Source: Alentia gelatinosa (Eukaryota > Annelida > Polychaeta > Phyllodocida > Polynoidae). From it: 64,000 nt of DNA. The translations under genes and the position numbers were made by a program. The DNA is taken from the NCBI GenBank assembly GCA_950022655.1, contig OX465589.1:27147626-27211625 (forward strand), read 5' to 3'. Of this stretch, positions 11,926-23,179 are shown piece after piece (the first letter of the stretch is position 1; each line of letters starts with the position of its first letter). The notes below the pieces were generated by a model. The model saw only the letters and a list, made by a program, of their open reading frames with translations. It did no database searches and was not told the origin of the DNA.

Positions 11926-13070
11926 GGAGTGAAGGAATACGACCTTTACAGTAATAAACAGTACAGACGCTCACATATCAGAGTTTACAATTAAAAATCA
12001 TATAGGATATCAGTGCATAGAGTATTGCCTTTCAATTAACCACTGATTACAGAGTCTCCATAGGAATAGCATTGTGTGTGAGTAATTTGCAGGTAGAAGA
12101 TTACTGAGGCCCATATTCTCCTAATTCTAAAATCAGGAGATTATTAGAAATAGTTCCTAAAACGTCATCGGACCCCTATATTGAACGAAACACAAACTAA
12201 TACACGCAATGAGACACACAACACCACAATCAATGTGAACTACAGAACAGCTCAACTTAAGTGAATCCATCTGTATTGATCAGTGTTTCATGCACTCCAT
12301 AATCAGACAGATTACCGTTTCCAACGAGTTCTTACCTTGTTTTTTTCCCTGTATTTTTGGCATAAAATTAATCCTCAGGTGACCGTCTAAAATCAACATG
12401 GCAAAGTGATACCCAATGTCTGCCACCTTACAGGCAACACATGAACTATATTTCTATGAAGAAATAGGAGGCGCATTGATCAAGGTCCGAATCTTTGGAA
12501 TTGGAAGAGCACTTAAATTTATAAGTGGGGAAAGGTGGTTGATAAAAACAATATAAACCGGTTTAAGAAAAAAGTGAACGTAATCTCCACGGACCAGACT
12601 CCACGTAATCACCTTGCTATTGCTCGGACACAACTGTGCATCTGGTTCTCAGATATCACAGCCGCTTGCATCTCAAAACAGCTAATATTGTGTATGTAAA
12701 AAATATCACTTTACCTATCATGAGTAGATTGGGTACAAAGGGTAGTTTGTTTTCTTAAGTTTTAAAATTCTTTTAGTGTTTCCGCATCCCTAACAAGTGC
12801 CATTACCTTGACGGGTTAGTTATCAAGTATCAATACCGTGTAGACTGTGGGCAAATTAACGTGAGATGATGAACACAGGAAGTCTGGACGCATAATGATT
12901 TATTGGGGAGACTGAACTTTACCTGACCCGAGCGCTACGACTACTCGAGAGCGGAGCGGTATTCCTGGCATTTGGTGCATTTTATGGCATTATCATCCAA
13001 GGGCACCGGCGCACCCACTGTGATCCCGTATTCACATTCTTCTCACGTTTCTTACACAATGAGGCAGTCC
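11926..13070. other. No recognised feature
   Basis: AT-rich, no supported gene or repeat. Confidence 0.45.
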
Positions 13071-13383
13071 TTAACATTTTCAGTCTGACCCCCTAGCGGG
13101 AGGCCCATATATCAAGTCCAAGGGGACGGTGCTCTCATGGCAATAGTATCAGAATTCATCTAACAGGTGCATTTGATATGCATTGTCTTAGTTACATATA
13201 GAACACTCATACTGAATAATAATACCTTTACATATTTTCAATTATTTTGAAAAAATTGAGAAAGTCTATGAGTTTTGTAACATAGAATACTGTTTTTAGT
13301 AATGGCCCCAAAAAATGCATGGAGGCATTCCTCGTCCCCTGCATGGGAGTGCCTCAAGGCATTGCTCGGACTGAGAGGGTTAA
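13071..13383. mobile_element. TTAA-bounded MITE-like element (about 313 bp)
   Basis: Starts TTAACATTTTCAGTCTGA and ends with the inverse of TTAACCCTCTCAGTCCGA; 13 of 18 positions agree. A TTAA at both outer edges is the target preference of the piggyBac superfamily; assignment is inference. No transposase. Confidence 0.45.
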
Positions 13384-13826
13384 TGGACCTGGAAGGGTCG
13401 ATCAGAGCTAGGTCAAATAAGCAGAGGGAGAAATTAAAATGATTATTTAGATCAGTGGTAGCATGTTGAATAGGAAAGCTGGAATGACTGACAAGACGCT
13501 TCTGAGAATTGTCTTACACCTGCCTACTCTATATTTCCCTCCTTGTGAAAAATAAAGTATCCAGCAATGTGACACATCATATGTCAGACATATCTTAAAT
13601 ACCATTTGTTGTATTTTTTTCGGTAGGCCTGAGATGGACTGGGTCCTCTCTGGCCCTTGGAAAAAGAGTGGTCGTGTCAGTGGTATGTGATTTGTGATAT
13701 TTCTGCCGCGTCTACTGCACATATCTTATATACCATCTTAGATGATAACACGTATAAGGGAGCATGAAACACCAAAGTTACCGCCACCAAAGTACCATCC
13801 CCATACACTACTCGCAGATGAGATGC
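13384..13826. other. No recognised feature
   Basis: A 91-codon minus-strand frame (13447-13722) has no recognisable motif; probably chance. Confidence 0.4.
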
Positions 13827-14113
13827 GATGCTGCGACAAATTTACTATCCATTAATTATCCATGGTATACAAAGTCCCCATTGAAAATGTATGGGGACTC
13901 AGTAAACCACGACCCATTATATAAAACCTGTCAGATACCATAACTGTGGTATACGGATTCGTAACTGTGGTATACGGCCTCAAAACCATGGTATACGGGG
14001 AAATAGCCCTTTTGTGCTGTAGACCTAAGAAATAGTCCCTATTGTTGTACCTTTTGATATGGCAATAACTGGGTTTAATTCATAGGAGATGCTGCGACAA
14101 ATTTACTATCCAT
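13827..14113 (+). repeat. Repeat G1 flanked by a 26-bp direct repeat
   Basis: Core 13853-14087 matches 17868-18085, including GTCCCCATTGAAAATGTATG and several GTGGTATACGG words. In this copy GATGCTGCGACAAATTTACT (extended to 26 bases) occurs exactly at 13827-13852 and again at 14088-14113, bracketing the element. Internal hairpin GTCCCCAT...ATGGGGAC. Confidence 0.8.
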
Positions 14114-15525
14114 ATACTACTACCCCGCTGATAGTGTTCTGGTATTTTTGCTGTAACACGATATTCTACGACTCGTCAAGTACATCAGAAACAGATGATG
14201 GATACGCTGCAAACAAAGCACTCATAGGTTACCAATGAATTCGATAATAAATTTCGTGTGTGTGGGCAATAGTGAACCCCCTTCTCATGGTTGTCGATCG
14301 AAGTTTATACTTTCATTAATGTACAGTGGAACCTAGCAACTATATCTAAAGAAATAGTATGGGCGCTCGGCAAATTAAGCTCGACGAATTAAAGCCTTAT
14401 GTTGACGTCATCATATTATAAAAAGAAGTCTGTGTCCTCAGTCGAACTGAGAGATGCAATAAACTACTTTTAAAAAAACCCCAAAAAAACTGACTGTTAT
14501 ATGTCCATTTCTTCTAAAGAATCAGAAATTTAAGCTCAGTATCTTTTACCATTGACACGTGTACCTGTCATATGACTAGAGCGTTCTCAGAAAACCCGCC
14601 GCAAGTCTTAGGTAATAATTTCATGTCGGTTTATTATGTGCCACCTTTCACTAGACACCACAAGGGCAGCCTGTCTGACCATCGACCCGCTAGTTTCCCA
14701 ATCACGTTCTCCTCTAGCCGGTTGGAATTGTTATGTGTAACCAAGGAAGGCCTATATTTCTACCGAGCGGTTGGTAGTGGTGTAACAGCAATACAGCAAG
14801 GATTTACGGGTGGGAAGTTGTTGTATGAAATATGGGCTCGTGGTAATGATATTGCTTCAGGTCAATAGCTGTCGGGGACATTATTCCACCCAGTAACGAC
14901 AACAGGGCAGTCCGTAGGTAGAGGCAGCAGTCAGGAAGACTATACGTCCTACGACTAGTCTACAAGCACCAATGGAAGTGGAAAAATAGGATTAATCAGA
15001 ATACTATGATGAAAAAAATGGCTGTATATATATTTTTTTTTTATTAAATTATTAAAGTACAATGCATTTGGTCTCGTACATATTTCCCTTCAGGTCCTGT
15101 AGTCTCTTCTAGTTTGTTAAATCCGATCTCAAAGTCGTATAACCGAAACGACTCCCAAATAGAGCAAATCATAGAGAGACATAACTAGTGTTGAGCTGAA
15201 TAAAAGCATTCCATGTTGATTTGTATCAGAAAGAACGATTTCTCATGAAAGGAACAAGGTAGATACAATTCAGACACACCCACTATGTCTCCTTATTATC
15301 ATATACCTGGAAGTACTTAAAAACTCTATTTACACGATGTCACATGATAAATTACTCTTTTACTCCGGGTCCAGTGCGTGGAACGGACATTTACATTACA
15401 TAATGTTATTCGAAATATGTTTAAGAAATGATACATGAATGGTGACTATAAGTGGGCTGAGTAGCATATAATAAGAAGAACCTTGCCTACTTAATATCTG
15501 ATGGTCAGGGTGTTGGTGCCATTTA
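14114..15525. other. No recognised feature; one unassigned 98-codon frame
   Basis: The plus-strand frame at 14572-14868 gives a 98-residue product with no motif that I recognise, no clear signal peptide or membrane segment. I would not call it a gene. Near 15030-15055 is an A/T-only low-complexity run. Confidence 0.35.
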
Positions 15526-15750
15526 GTAATTATATAGAACGTCCTGACCATGCTTGTCCAAGCATGGTTGGACGTTATATATTTACTATATACCCGAAAT
15601 TAAGAGGAATCATTAATTTCATTTGGCTTAAGAACTAATACACAAGTGTTCTGTATTTTCCCGTACGGAACAGTGTTCCGTACAGTATTTTTACGTTATA
15701 TGGCGAAATGGTGCGTATTTACAGTATATACGGCATGGGTATATAGTAAA
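15526..15750 (-). mobile_element. Repeat B1, internally deleted
   Basis: Ends match those of the copies at 18716-19056 and 47544-47888 (TTACTATATACC at one end, GTTCTATATAATTA at the other), but only one of the two internal hairpins (GTACGGAACAGTGTTCCGTA) remains. A second palindrome, CATGCTTGTCCAAGCATG, appears in place of the second. Confidence 0.75.
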
Positions 15751-15869
15751 GGATCGTACCAGTTACTGATATCTAATAACAGCCTTTAGGCAGTCTGGAA
15801 AGGACCTGAAAGTGTCAATCATATGTTAAAGCAAAGAACCTAACAAACATGAATTTCAGCCTTAGGCCT

Positions 15870-16679
15870 GGGCCCTGTTTTTCAGTCAAGACATAATCGC
15901 CCAACGATACCCTAAGATGTCTCCACGATTGGAAGACAATTTGCAAGACACAAAATGGCGGGTGTGCTATAGACACGGTCTCAGTGCGGCGCGCTCGATC
16001 GCCGCAAAAAGTGTCTCAAGTCTAGAACTGTCTCAGGCTCTATCAAAGCTCACTGTGTGTATATAGAGGATTTCCTGTGCTTCCCATTCGAATCTAGGAA
16101 TGAAATTTTAACACAAGTAAGGGAGACATATAACTTATAATCGTACCAAATATGAAGAAGATGGGCCACACCGTTTCGAAGATATCGGCGTTTGAAGTTC
16201 GTCATAGCAAACGTCTGCTCTGGCCATTGCACCCTCTCACCTCCAGTGAACTCGAGGTCACTACATAAATTAGAGTCACGTGAGCGTAGGGGTACACTGG
16301 CCACCAGAGCAGAGATTGCTATGACGAACTTCAAACGCCGATATCTTCGGAACGGTGCGGCCGATTTTCTTCATATTTGGTACGATTATAGGTTATATGT
16401 ATACCTTACTCGTGTTAAAATTTCATTGCTTAATTCCTACGGGAAGTGAAGTTGCGCATTCTGTACGACATGTCCATAGATGTCTTAGGTCTAAGACAAT
16501 TTGGAAGACATTTGGAACCACGTGACCCTAAAGATGTCTTATCTATAGTACACCTGACTGCAGCCTAAGTGCTCTTGACGGACAATCGTTGGCCGATCCC
16601 CAAAGATGTCTTATCTATAGTACACTGACAGCTGTAAGATATCTTACAAAGAGGATATCGTGACTGAAAAACAGGGCCC
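15870..16679. mobile_element. Element J (about 810 bp) with a long internal inverted repeat
   Basis: Ends GGGCCCTGTTTTTCAGTCA and its exact inverse. Inside, two arms (about 16079-16215 and 16305-16450) are inverted copies of each other; each carries the core module seen in type A-related elements. Both strands therefore read a similar 45-residue peptide (LLHIWYDY, then LYV and VKIS). No recognised protein domain. The terminal motif GGG-CCTGTTT resembles that of type A. Confidence 0.8.
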
Positions 16680-16680
16680 T

Positions 16681-16951
16681 GGCGTCCACCTACTACGATA
16701 GAATCGTAGACCTCCCGATATGGCACCGATACAAAATGTCAAAATCGGTGCCATATCGGGAAGGTGCAAAATCGTAGACATATGTCTAGACAAGCCAATC
16801 CACCATGCGTTGTATGGATTTTTATCGGTGTCTAATCGCAGAAACGTGGTCAAATGCCACGATATCAGGTAACCTTCCGACGCGATTTAGATTTTTCATC
16901 GGGAGGTGCATCGTAGACCATATCGGTGCCATATCGTAGTAGGTGGACGCC
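16681..16951. mobile_element. Element K (about 271 bp)
   Basis: Ends GGCGTCCACCTACTACGAT and exact inverse. Interior is built from the word CGGTGCCATATCGG and its complement, with a central GACATATGTC palindrome. It directly abuts element J with one base between. Same end style as L and M (CCACC or TACC, then ACTACGA). Confidence 0.8.
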
Positions 16952-17867
16952 GGGCCTTAGACTTGTTATTGGAGATGGGTTTTATCTTGACACCTACACG
17001 CTGATTAAAATAGTAGCTTTATTGCAAATATATAATTCCCATGAGCGTACAAATATTGCGGAGAGGCGTTTCGGATGTCACTTGTATTGAGTAAATTAAG
17101 TGGGTCCAGGTGCAATTATATGTCATGTCCAATTTGTGTCCAATCATAACTAATTGCACTATCAAGTGAAAAATACCGGCAATACGTAACATTGACGATT
17201 CCTTTGTCAATTTCTTTCTGTTGCACATTATTATTTAAAGTGGCTTTGGTACATCCTCCTCTTGGCGTAACAGCATACGAAGGTCCCTCAAAAATGATTT
17301 TTCAACTTTCATACCAATAGAATAAATAATAAAAGGTCAAGTATATAATTTTCAGTCCGTGGGAGACAAGCCTTTCACTGTAAGGTAAACACTACCACAA
17401 TGTGCCGATCTCGGCCGCGGCCCTCTCGGGCTTTGTTCCTGATGCCTCAATCCTATTGGTCGAGCGCTGACGTAAACACGCGCTCCCATTGGTTGCTAAT
17501 GACGCTTTTCGCCGCGTGCCTCACGACAAGGATATAATTTTCGTTCTTAATATATCTATCAACATCCTTGGTTAGCCTAATAGTGTGGTTTTTGTACCGG
17601 TATTCATTTCTCCAGAGCTTCCTACATCGTGTTGATTCTTGCTAAATCATTTTAGCATAAAGATCATCAGCCTGATCTTTACCAATGTAGGACCCCTTCT
17701 AAATTCCACCATATTGAGAGTGGAGAGGACATACTAGGGACCAATGAGATATCTCGAATGCTGGATGAAATGGTGACTCAACTTCCATTCAGCCATCAGG
17801 AAATCCTATGAAAGGTTTTCCCCCATGGTAGACTTGACACCTGCCCTCAGTCAGGCGAGGAATCCTT
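16952..17867. other. No gene; contains a promoter-like patch
   Basis: No supported coding sequence. The CpG-rich part at 17400-17535 is listed separately. Confidence 0.4.
17400..17537 (+). promoter_or_regulatory. Possible promoter (CpG-rich, CCAAT-type and CRE-like motifs)
   Basis: A local GC/CpG-rich patch in AT-rich surroundings. It has two ATTGGT sites (CCAAT box on the other strand) near 17454 and 17489, a TGACGTAA (CRE-like) between them, and GGATATAA about 40 bases downstream of the second. This is motif reading only. No gene follows directly; the next coding trace is a decayed LINE starting near 18200, so it could be a retroelement promoter or a relic of a lost gene. Confidence 0.25.
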
Positions 17868-18085
17868 GTCCTTTATTATCCATCGTATACAAAGACCCCA
17901 TTGAAAATGTATGGGGACTCAGTAAACAACGACCTAGTGTATAAAACATGTCAGATACCAGATTCATACCTGTGGTATACGGCTTCAAAACCATGGTATA
18001 CGGGAAAAATAGTCCCTTTTGCTATAGAGCAAAGAAATAGTCCCTATTGTTATATCCTTTAATATATCAATTACTGGATTTGATT
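17868..18085 (+). repeat. Repeat G2
   Basis: Second copy of the G repeat, aligned over about 215 bases with 13853-14087. Contains GTATGGGGACTCAGTAAAC and CCATGGTATACGGG. Not flanked by the 26-bp direct repeat seen at G1. Confidence 0.8.
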
Positions 18086-18120
18086 TGTTCGAAAAGATGG
18101 ATGATAATGCAGGCGGCTCT

Positions 18121-18198
18121 GTAAACCACTCGCGGTTGACCTCGTAATACACTCGCTAGCGCTCGTGTATTACTACGCGTCAACCTCTCGTGGTTTAC
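18121..18198. repeat. Hairpin H1
   Basis: Imperfect palindrome with arms starting GTAAACCAC and ending GTGGTTTAC; centre CACTCGCTAGCGCTCGTG flanked by GTAATA/TATTAC. Related in style to the hairpin at 24398-24544. Confidence 0.75.
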
Positions 18199-18199
18199 G

Positions 18200-18712
18200 G
18201 CCACCTGTCCACAAAATCATCGATTATTGTCTATGAGCCCAACGACATCCATTACCAGATGTTGGAAATACTTTTGAAGTTGTGTAACAATGTCTGGGAA
18301 ACTGTAAACTACCCAAAAACCCTAGCCCGTTTCAATTATGACACCTATTGCCAGACCAGGGAGATATTTATTAGCTATGACCAATTCTATGGCTAAGACC
18401 ATGGAAAGAAGAGTATACGACGGACTGGAAGGTTATCATTCTTTAAAAGTCTAGTTTCCACAAGGGACGCAGCATAACAGCTCACCTAGTGCATTTGGAA
18501 AGCTGAATCCAAGATGGGTTTGCCAATAATTTATACAGGAGAGGGCAAATTTGGCTAGACACTAGAAGAAAGGTGCGGGTGTTGAGTTGTATCCAATGGT
18601 GGGCAAGCCGAAGCAAGAACTTGATCACTGATAGAGTACGAAATCCCAGAAGTGGGGGTGAGGTAAAGTTCAAAATAAAACGACCAAAGATGGAACTTTT
18701 CCGCAGGTCGCC
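18200..18712 (+). pseudogene. Decayed jockey-like LINE, N-terminal RT region
   Basis: In frame from about 18250: LLKLCNNVWETVNYPKT, which matches the conserved stretch before the RT fingers of jockey-type LINEs. Then, after a shift, KTMERRVYDGLE (about 18398-18435) and, further on, HLES then IQDGFANN (about 18490-18530), which correspond to the segment around the RST-x-E-LV region of RT. Several stops and shifts. Truncated at its 3' side by repeat B2. The LINE traces at 20040-20470 on the same strand may be the continuation of this copy, with B2 and I2 inserted between; the remaining gap of about 600 bases would fit the missing RT middle, but its sequence is not recognisable. Confidence 0.6.
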
Positions 18713-18715
18713 TCT

Positions 18716-19056
18716 TTACTATATACCCATGCCGTATATACTGTAAATACACACCGTTTCGGCATATGATGTAAAAATACTGTACGGACCGCTGGTCCGT
18801 ACACTAAATTACAGACCACCTTGCCATACACGTTTATTAACATATCGGTTGTTAAAAATTAAATTAATGGTTCTTTTTAAATTTTGGGGATATAGTAAAT
18901 ATATAACGTCGAACCATGCTTGTACAAGTCACAGAACTAGATGATAATTTACGGTTTGTACGGAACTCGGCATAAATGCCTCGGTCCGTACAAACCTTAA
19001 AATACCATCTCGTTCTGTGACTTGTACAGCATGGTCAGGACGTTCTATATAATTAC
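18716..19056 (+). mobile_element. Repeat B2, full length (about 341 bp)
   Basis: Starts TTACTATATACCCATGCCGT and ends GTTCTATATAATTA. Two internal palindromes: TACGGACCGCTGGTCCGTA (near 18780) and a longer one around GTTTGTACGGAACTCGGCAT with its inverse (near 18955-19005). Nearly the same sequence is at 47544-47888. Confidence 0.85.
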
Positions 19057-19521
19057 TCAGGAAAACTATTATTTGATGTCAACCCAGAAGAGCTTCAACA
19101 CAAAGAAGACCGAGAGGTCCTCAAAAAGGGGGTTAAGGCCATCCCATCTGCGATGGACCCGTGAAGGTGTATACATTTGTGAGATAGAATGATGAGTGTT
19201 TCAGGTTGGGAGGAATTCTTCTAGAGCTGTATTTTTGATTGTTGGGTAAAATGAGTACTATTGATATACTGTCAAGCCATCTCGCTTTCTTTGTAGTCAT
19301 TGTATAGTGTCTGTATAGTCTTTGTATGTGTTGTATGGAGTGTCTTCTGTAGTGGGAATAGTTACTAAATAGTCAGTCTTACTCATGTTTGATGAGATAT
19401 GCTGGGGATGGATTAGTGCTCCTGGAATTTTCCTTCCACATTGATGAAATATGTATAGTTGGACTGCTTACGCTTAGACGATAGCTTATATTGTTGTATG
19501 GACTTTGTGGTGTTATCTTGA
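19057..19521. other. No recognised feature
   Basis: Includes a low-complexity T/G-rich stretch near 19280-19340 (GTATAGT, TTTGTAT repeats). No supported gene. Confidence 0.45.
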
Positions 19522-19907
19522 TCCTACCCCTAATATTAAAAGGCCATAGGCTTAACATTGACTTTCCGTATGCGCCCGTATGTCGCATACGGATAAAAAA
19601 TCGCTCCTAGGAGCGTACAAAAAATGGACCAATCAGAGATCAGCAGCTGAAAGTAGTTCCAAGCGCCTTCAGAGCAGCAAGGAGAGCTATATGGAGGACT
19701 TCAGAAAGTTGTTATCATGTTTTTTGTTATTATCCTCACATAAAAATATCGTTCACAGGGGGTAGGATGAATTCAAAACCTTATTCATTTTAATCTGGGC
19801 TCCCGTATGCGACTCCTGGAGTTTTGGCTCCGGATATCACTACACCAAACTCCAGTCGTTGCATACGAGCCCAGATTAAAACTCATCCAGTTTTACGATA
19901 GTACCTG
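19522..19907 (+). repeat. Repeat I2: TIR segment plus hairpin
   Basis: First part from ATCCTACCCCTAATATTAAA to GGGGGTAGGAT (19524-19768). Then a hairpin with arms TTTTAATCTGGGCTC and GAGCCCAGATTAAAA, ending near CATCCAGTTTTACGAT. Also contains a CGTATGCG palindrome near 19567. Layout as in I1 and I3. Confidence 0.75.
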
Positions 19908-20039
19908 TTCACCCACTTGACATGATCGGCTGAAAATCATATATCACGTATATGACTGGCTCCGTCAATTAACAACATTTTACAAAACATGAATAAAGAA
20001 CAATTTTCTCAGTTCTGATTTGCTTCACAATTCACTCCC

Positions 20040-20475
20040 AGGACGGCACCGATAGTCCCGCAGGAAGTCAAGTTCCCCTGACGAGTGTTTGACACTATGC
20101 TGTCATTGGAGCCACATATTGAATACTTAAGAGAAAAATGACAATAGGCCATGAACCTTTTGAAGGTATTGAGTATCACCCATAGGGATCCGACGCTAAG
20201 ATCCTGCGAAAACTGAACAAATGATAAATCCAGTTACAACTGGATTATGGAGCCATAGTATACGACTCAGTGGTAAAGTCTAACCTTGACTGGTTGAAAT
20301 CGATTAGGAACCAGACCTATGATTTTTCATGGTGTATTCAGAATTACGCCTGTTGCAAGCGTACTTGTAGAGAAAAAGCTCGCTCAGTTCCAGTTACAGT
20401 TAGATACATCAGTTTTACAGTATGCTACTAAGGTAAGATCACACCTATCTTCAAATTTGGCTAATAAAAATGGAA
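20040..20475 (+). pseudogene. Decayed jockey-like LINE, RT C-terminal region
   Basis: Blocks that follow the RT catalytic box in jockey-type LINEs can be read with frame changes: EVKF near 20065, ATYxILK, then GSDAKILRKL (about 20188-20217), LDYGAIVYDS (about 20238-20270, using two frames), NLDWLKSIRNQTY (about 20282-20320), and an open stretch FHGVFRITPVASVLVE followed by LQYATKVRSHLSSN (about 20322-20455). The motif LDYG-IVY followed by an FR-TP-SL-VE block is characteristic of this family. No catalytic core remains here. Probably the 3' half of the LINE whose 5' part is at 18200-18712. Confidence 0.7.
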
Positions 20476-21600
20476 GGCATACTGGTTGTGCCCTTCACAC
20501 ATCCTATGGATATAAAATTAAATCCTATATCAACGCCCATTTTTGTCAATACCAATAACTGATAATCACAAGGAATCACGGCCATGTATTGCAATATTTT
20601 TGTGATAAAGTTAAGTAGAAATTGTTCACAATTTGTCAAACTAAACCTGTCTAGATTGCCTTGTTCCTTCATTGGTCGTATCAACCAATGCATTGTAAGG
20701 ATTACTTGACGGTCAATCACAACGAAGGGGAAGGCCGTCTCATTGTATTAGATCCTACCCTTTATCATTCTGTATAATCCCCTTTCTGATTGGGTGATTC
20801 AGCCATGATTTGTATCACAAATTACCTTGCTGCAGCCGTCTCACAGTAAAGTGGGGCGATGCTCGCACTAGTTTCATTAGCCCATCGGCGTACCAGTGAT
20901 CCCATTACCACCGTCAGTTGCCCCCAAACGCGAGGTGGTGACACAGTGGCACTGTACAATTGTCATGCCTTTGATTAGAATTACAGACACTTCGTTGTTT
21001 CAACAAATTTCTGCGTACTGTGTTTTCTGTCGTTTGATAAAAGGAGGTCCTGCTGGATTTTACTCCGAAGTCATTTCGACAGTGATTTATGATTCAGGGG
21101 CCGCTCAAGTTACATCCAATCATCACAATATATAGATGTATTTTAGGTAACATGAAGGGTCAACGTCAGTCCTTTACGGTGTACAAGTGGTCTTATGAAT
21201 GAATGCAGTCTGTATTGTAAGATAAAAAAACTTACCAGCTCAACCCATCTCTGTTTCATTGACAAGTATTTTGAGTTCAAGTAATTTGCAACGCATGGGA
21301 AAAGCTACCTTTCTCATTTGACATTGTATTTGAGTACCATATGATGCAAAGGCTTTAACAACAGTCGTTGGTACTCAACAACATGTTGTCGTTACCCAAA
21401 TCTCATGATTCATATGAAAGACTGAATAGATAGATCTAAACCTGTAAAGGAATTTGAGAAGAAGTTGTTTCTATCTGAACAAGAGGACCTAGAATAGGTC
21501 AATTATTCTAATTAGATGATATCATGAAATAAAATAATAGCCGAGGAGTCATTGTGAGAGGATGGAGTGGAGTGAAAAGGGAGTTATTATAGGTTAGAGA
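20476..21600. other. No recognised feature
   Basis: Short frames only; the minus-strand frame at 20451-20720 has no motif I recognise. Confidence 0.45.
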
Positions 21601-22300
21601 TGAAGTTGATAAAATAGCAGTGCACAGAACAAGAGTCAGAGTCAGAGGTATAAATGTGGTGGGCATCGGAGCGCAAGCCCCAGTATCTTTGGATACCAGC
21701 CTGGAATGCCTGAGTAGCCATAGCTTTCTTCAGGCTGCTGAGTGTGTATGTGCGAGGGTTCTCGCCTGCAGCCTCTGCCAGCAGGCCCCACTCCCAGAAG
21801 AGCAGGCAGGTAGTCATTGTGGCGCAGTCCTCGAGCATGAGAAAAGGGTCTCAGTGTGGTATGGCTCGTTCCAGAGTAGTAGTGAGAGTGCCCGACGAAG
21901 TAGGGAATACGGAGAAGAGAGTAGAGAGTTTGTGTAGGGTGGATGGCTGGTTTCTTCCTCGTTGGCGTTCCAGGGTTGAAGTAAACATTGACGGGGTGGA
22001 GAATGGGGTGGTCACGTGATCGGAGTCACGTGACCGGAACCACATGGGTATGGGTCCCTGGTTATCGACCTCTGGTTCCGCATTACCGCCAACTCTTCCA
22101 GTTAGCCCTAATGGCCTCCACAGGGTAGAACCTCAAATCCGGAGCAGGGAAGAGCATCATTGTCTTGGTCTCTCTAACCTGCTTGAGGTTCTTCTTGGCA
22201 TTCATGGTAACGGTCAGGTGGGTGGGTGTGGTCTTGACTTCCCCACATGACAGGTGCAGGTCTTAGACCTGAGGGCAGCGCCGCCTTGCTCTGTTGGAGA
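21600..22300. other. GC-rich block containing repeat T2
   Basis: GC content is visibly higher than in the flanks, giving several overlapping frames on both strands (for example 21620-21937 and 21587-21838), none with a recognised motif. Together with the GC-rich block at 24545-25830, which carries repeat T3, this may be part of a larger retroelement; that is inference. Confidence 0.4.
21985..22115 (+). repeat. Repeat T2
   Basis: Contains GGTCACGTG, 8 bases, CACGTGACC (a hairpin with two E-box-like CACGTG cores), then GCATTACCGCCAACTCTTCC and GTTAGCCCTAATGG. Aligns with 25690-25830 and with the split copy at 11120-11925. Confidence 0.75.
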
Positions 22301-22810
22301 GCAGCGTAGTGTATACACAATATTGACTGGTTTCAGATACAACCGCTTTCATCTAAAACCAGTTAATATTGTATTTATTATCCACCTTTTCTGGACAAGT
22401 GGCGTAGCGATATTAGTTAGGTAGGCACTATTTTTTCATACGCACTATTTTTCTGTATGCGCCGGCTTGTGCTACCCGGAGCATACAACTTATCCATATG
22501 CTCCATGCAGGTATGAACATACATGCTGCCCATGTGTTTTCTATGGACACTTTGTAATTGGTGGATAATAAAGAACGAGGAACGCCACCCGAGCTCTCTG
22601 GAGGAGAGCAATTGGGACTGGGGGCTTGCTATTGGATATGTACTCCTTGTTTTGCCTCATTGTGCAAAGGCCCTGAGACTCAGGACCAAGATATCTTTGG
22701 TAGGCGCCACATCGCAGCCATACAGTCACCAGTATGAGCAGATGTGAGACGGTTATGGCATGACCCTCTCCTGTCAGACAAACACCCTCGTCTGGAGTGA
22801 AAGTAGCACC
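22116..22810. other. No gene; hairpin H3 inside
   Basis: Apart from the hairpin listed separately there is nothing I can name. Confidence 0.4.
22314..22380. repeat. Hairpin H3
   Basis: Arms TACACAATATTGACTGGTTT and AAACCAGTTAATATTGTATT around a short loop. The arm sequence is shared with the outer arms of the hairpin at 24398-24544. Confidence 0.7.
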
Positions 22811-23120
22811 TGGGACCTGTTTCACTAGTCTTGTGACATGTCTGTGACACCATACAGACATTGGGTTTGTCTAGTTTCGTGACAACACAAGTAGCTGCCT
22901 TTAGGAAATACAGACCCCAAACATATGAATTAGACAAATCTAAACACATCACGGACCTGTTTCACTAGTTTTGTGACACAATTGTTAGACAGATATGAAA
23001 AGCGGCACCAACAGTGCAAGCAAGAACGGAAAAAACTAAGTCTAATGTCTAGTTCTTATGAAACCGGACACACCATCTAGACGCCACCTAGACATGTCAC
23101 CGACTAGTGAAACAGGTCCC
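22811..23120 (-). mobile_element. Type A MITE, full length
   Basis: CTGGGACCTGTTTCACTAGT at the left, inverse at the right, third motif copy internally near 22965. Same orientation as 8721-9032. Lies beside a decayed DIRS RNase H tail. Confidence 0.88.
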
Positions 23121-23179
23121 AAATCTGTATGACAACAGGAGAACAGGAACTAATGAAGCGTGCTTGCACGGCATGACAT

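Noticed and set aside
16050..16449. Overlapping frames on both strands as genes
   Set aside because: They are the two arms of one inverted repeat inside element J.
22680..22952. Minus-strand frame with several cysteines
   Set aside because: It translates a type A MITE; similar frames arise in other copies such as 4254-4472.
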